From an uncultured Treponema sp. (GTDB taxonomy: Bacteria; Spirochaetota; Spirochaetia; Treponematales; Treponemataceae): a DNA stretch of 6,744 nt. Positions within the stretch are counted from its first letter, which is position 1. Every line of letters begins with the position of its first letter. The DNA lies in contig CAMWPF010000082.1 in NCBI GenBank assembly GCA_947176045.1, forward strand, positions 1 to 6,744, in the 5' to 3' direction. The translations under genes and the position numbers were made by a program. Below the pieces are notes generated by a model. The model saw nothing but the letters and a program-made list of their open reading frames with translations, searched no databases and was not told the origin of the DNA. Shown here one piece after another: positions 5,406-6,744 of the stretch.

Positions 5406-6743
5406 TCAATTCCATTTGACGGAATATGTCGTTGTTCCGCTTGAAACGGTTACATCCTCGGTCTTGTTCCAGATGGTGCCTGGAGTTGAACCGGAAGCAT
5501 TCCAATCCGGCGTCGTTGTGCCCGTGATGCAGCGGACAATCAGGAAGTTTGTGATGTCGGACGGCGCTGAGAATGTCGTTGTGCCGGATGAATCTGCACT
5601 TGCAGGATGCCAAACACCAGATCCGGCTGAGCCGCCCCAGCACCATGCGAAGAATGCCGGATTGCTGGAAGTAATATCCCAGCCGGGCGAACTTGTACAG
5701 ATGAATGTCACTGCCTCCGTTCCGCCTCCTTCTTCTCCGCTTGCGCCCTTCTGCCAGATTTTGAAGTTCGTGCCGCTGTAGACCGGGTTGTTTCCTGCGT
5801 AGCCGTCTCCGTCCGGCGTCCAGCCGCTTCCGATGGCGACGGCAAGCTCGCCGTTTGTGCCGGAGACTTTCGCCGCGTAGACGGAGCTTGTGGCGGCTTC
5901 CACGTTCAGCGCGCTGTCGTATTCGATTCCGACGGCCTTCCGCAAGGCGATCAAGCTGTCGATGTGCGCGCGGTAGGTTTTTTTCGTTCCCGGCACGGCG
6001 CTTCCGCCGATGTACTGGCTTTCGCTGTGTCCGCCGCTTTCTGCGTCCGTGAAGTAGTGCTGCCAGGCGACGCACGGATAGCCCGGATGCGTGAGGATGA
6101 GCGCGTATGCCGCGCCGACATCGGCCGGGTCGAGGTACCAGTGCGCCTGTGTGGAGCCGGTGTCGTGGTTGTCGATGAACGTTACGGCGTCCGCAGGCTG
6201 GCTTTGCATGAGGCTCGCCTTGTCTGCGAGGAGCGCGTAGCTGCCGTTCGCGGCGTTGCTCGTGTTGCAGCCGAAGACGCTGTTCAGGATGCCTTTGAGG
6301 GCGAAGTCGAACGCGCGGGAGCGCATTCCGCCGCCTGCCGTCGCGGAAATCCAGTTCTTGATTTCCGTTCCCCATGCGCCCGGATTGGACGCGCTGAATC
6401 CGGCGGTCGGCCAGTATTCGCCGACGGAGAATTCTGCGGAGGAGCCGGCATTGTACTGCCCGACGTACTGTCCGCCGAAGCCCTTTACGAAGTCGTAGCG
6501 CCAGCCGACGAATCCCGCCGGCTTGAGGACGTCGTTCAGCCATCCGATGATTTCTTTTTGGACGACGGCGTTCGTGTGGTCGAGGTCGCGGCACGCCGCA
6601 TAGCTTTCCCCGGTGTCGTTCGCGCCCTTTATCGAGGCTTTGTACATTTCGCTGGTCGGGGAGCTGAAGCCGGAGTCGTTCGAGGCAATCGCGGAGAAGT
6701 TGAGGCACTTCACGCTGTAGCAGTTGTCATGCCCTTGCCCGCA
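5406..6743 (-). CDS. Alpha-amylase, GH13 plant-like type, C-terminal part (gene runs off right edge)
   Basis: Glycoside hydrolase that cuts internal alpha-1,4 links of starch, presumably secreted; the signal peptide and first barrel strands lie beyond the window. The visible 445 residues keep the later half of the TIM barrel: DLDHTN; FVGWRYDFVKG with the nucleophile Asp (codon at 6494-6492); FSVGEYWP with the acid/base Glu (6419-6417); and TFIDNHDTGSTQ with the third catalytic Asp (6164-6162), followed by LTHPGYPC. This wording matches plant and GH13 subfamily 6-like amylases more than Bacillus types. A domain-C sheet follows to about 5751, then a Gly/Glu-rich linker (about 5750-5710) and a Trp-, Ser- and Thr-rich module of about 100 residues, probably a starch-binding beta-sandwich. 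The GTG at 6713 is internal, not the start. The stop is TGA at 5408-5406. Confidence 0.95.
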   Translation of the reverse strand, partial: CGQGHDNCYSVKCLNFSAIASNDSGFSSPTSEMYKASIKGANDTGESYAACRDLDHTNAVVQKEIIGWLNDVLKPAGFVGWRYDFVKGFGGQYVGQYNAGSSAEFSVGEYWPTAGFSASNPGAWGTEIKNWISATAGGGMRSRAFDFALKGILNSVFGCNTSNAANGSYALLADKASLMQSQPADAVTFIDNHDTGSTQAHWYLDPADVGAAYALILTHPGYPCVAWQHYFTDAESGGHSESQYIGGSAVPGTKKTYRAHIDSLIALRKAVGIEYDSALNVEAATSSVYAAKVSGTNGELAVAIGSGWTPDGDGYAGNNPVYSGTNFKIWQKGASGEEGGGTEAVTFICTSSPGWDITSSNPAFFAWCWGGSAGSGVWHPASADSSGTTTFSAPSDITNFLIVRCITGTTTPDWNASGSTPGTIWNKTEDVTVSSGTTTYSVKWN

Positions 6744-6744
6744 C

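Noticed and set aside
5395..6708. 437-codon open frame on the minus strand in another frame of the amylase region
   Set aside because: Arg/His-rich composition without motifs; the overlapping frame carries all GH13 catalytic motifs.
1..6744. CRISPR array, insertion sequence, phage or defence system
   Set aside because: I saw no regularly spaced direct repeats, transposase, integrase or defence-related protein motifs on either strand.

Overview
The window reads as a GC-rich bacterial chromosome segment with ordinary housekeeping and saprophytic genes. My best guess is a spirochaete of the Treponema type, perhaps from a gut or rumen. The reasons are a lipoprotein with an Ala-rich, relaxed lipobox, sigma70-like promoters with TTGAAA/TTGCAA -35 boxes, a tRNA without encoded CCA, and secreted starch-degrading machinery. 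This taxonomic call is an inference and no database search was possible. I see no CRISPR array, insertion sequence, phage gene or toxin-antitoxin pair.

Layout from left to right. (1) Positions 1-791, minus strand: the N-terminal 263 residues of pyruvate kinase (pyk), running off the left edge. A near-consensus promoter lies so close to the ATG that the mRNA should be leaderless. (2) Positions 792-1015: a very GC-rich intergenic stretch with two perfect 8-bp hairpins. (3) Positions 1016-1828, minus: an unrecognised 270-residue lipoprotein with its own promoter and ribosome binding site. (4) Positions 1829-2032: a divergent control region. A long imperfect inverted repeat straddles two -10 boxes that precede gpi. 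(5) Positions 2033-3613, plus: a complete glucose-6-phosphate isomerase. (6) Positions 3624-3737, minus: tRNA-Leu(UAA) with its own promoter and a terminator hairpin that also closes gpi. (7) Positions 3738-3980: the tRNA promoter, the promoter of the next gene and a 13-bp perfect stem-loop in that gene's leader. (8) Positions 3981-5294, plus: an exported alpha/beta-hydrolase (esterase) with an N-terminal Ig-like region. (9) Positions 5345-5377: a strong hairpin terminator shared by convergent genes. (10) Positions 5406-6743, minus: the C-terminal 445 residues of a secreted GH13 alpha-amylase of the plant-like type with a C-terminal carbohydrate-binding-like module, running off the right edge.

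The genes are separately transcribed, not an operon. Metabolically they make a plausible sequence: secreted amylase and esterase act on plant polysaccharide outside the cell, the isomerase brings glucose-6-phosphate into glycolysis, and pyruvate kinase ends it. That link is an inference from function; nothing in the sequence shows joint regulation. The most interesting signals are in the control regions: the leaderless pyk promoter, the gpi promoter palindrome and the esterase leader stem-loop.
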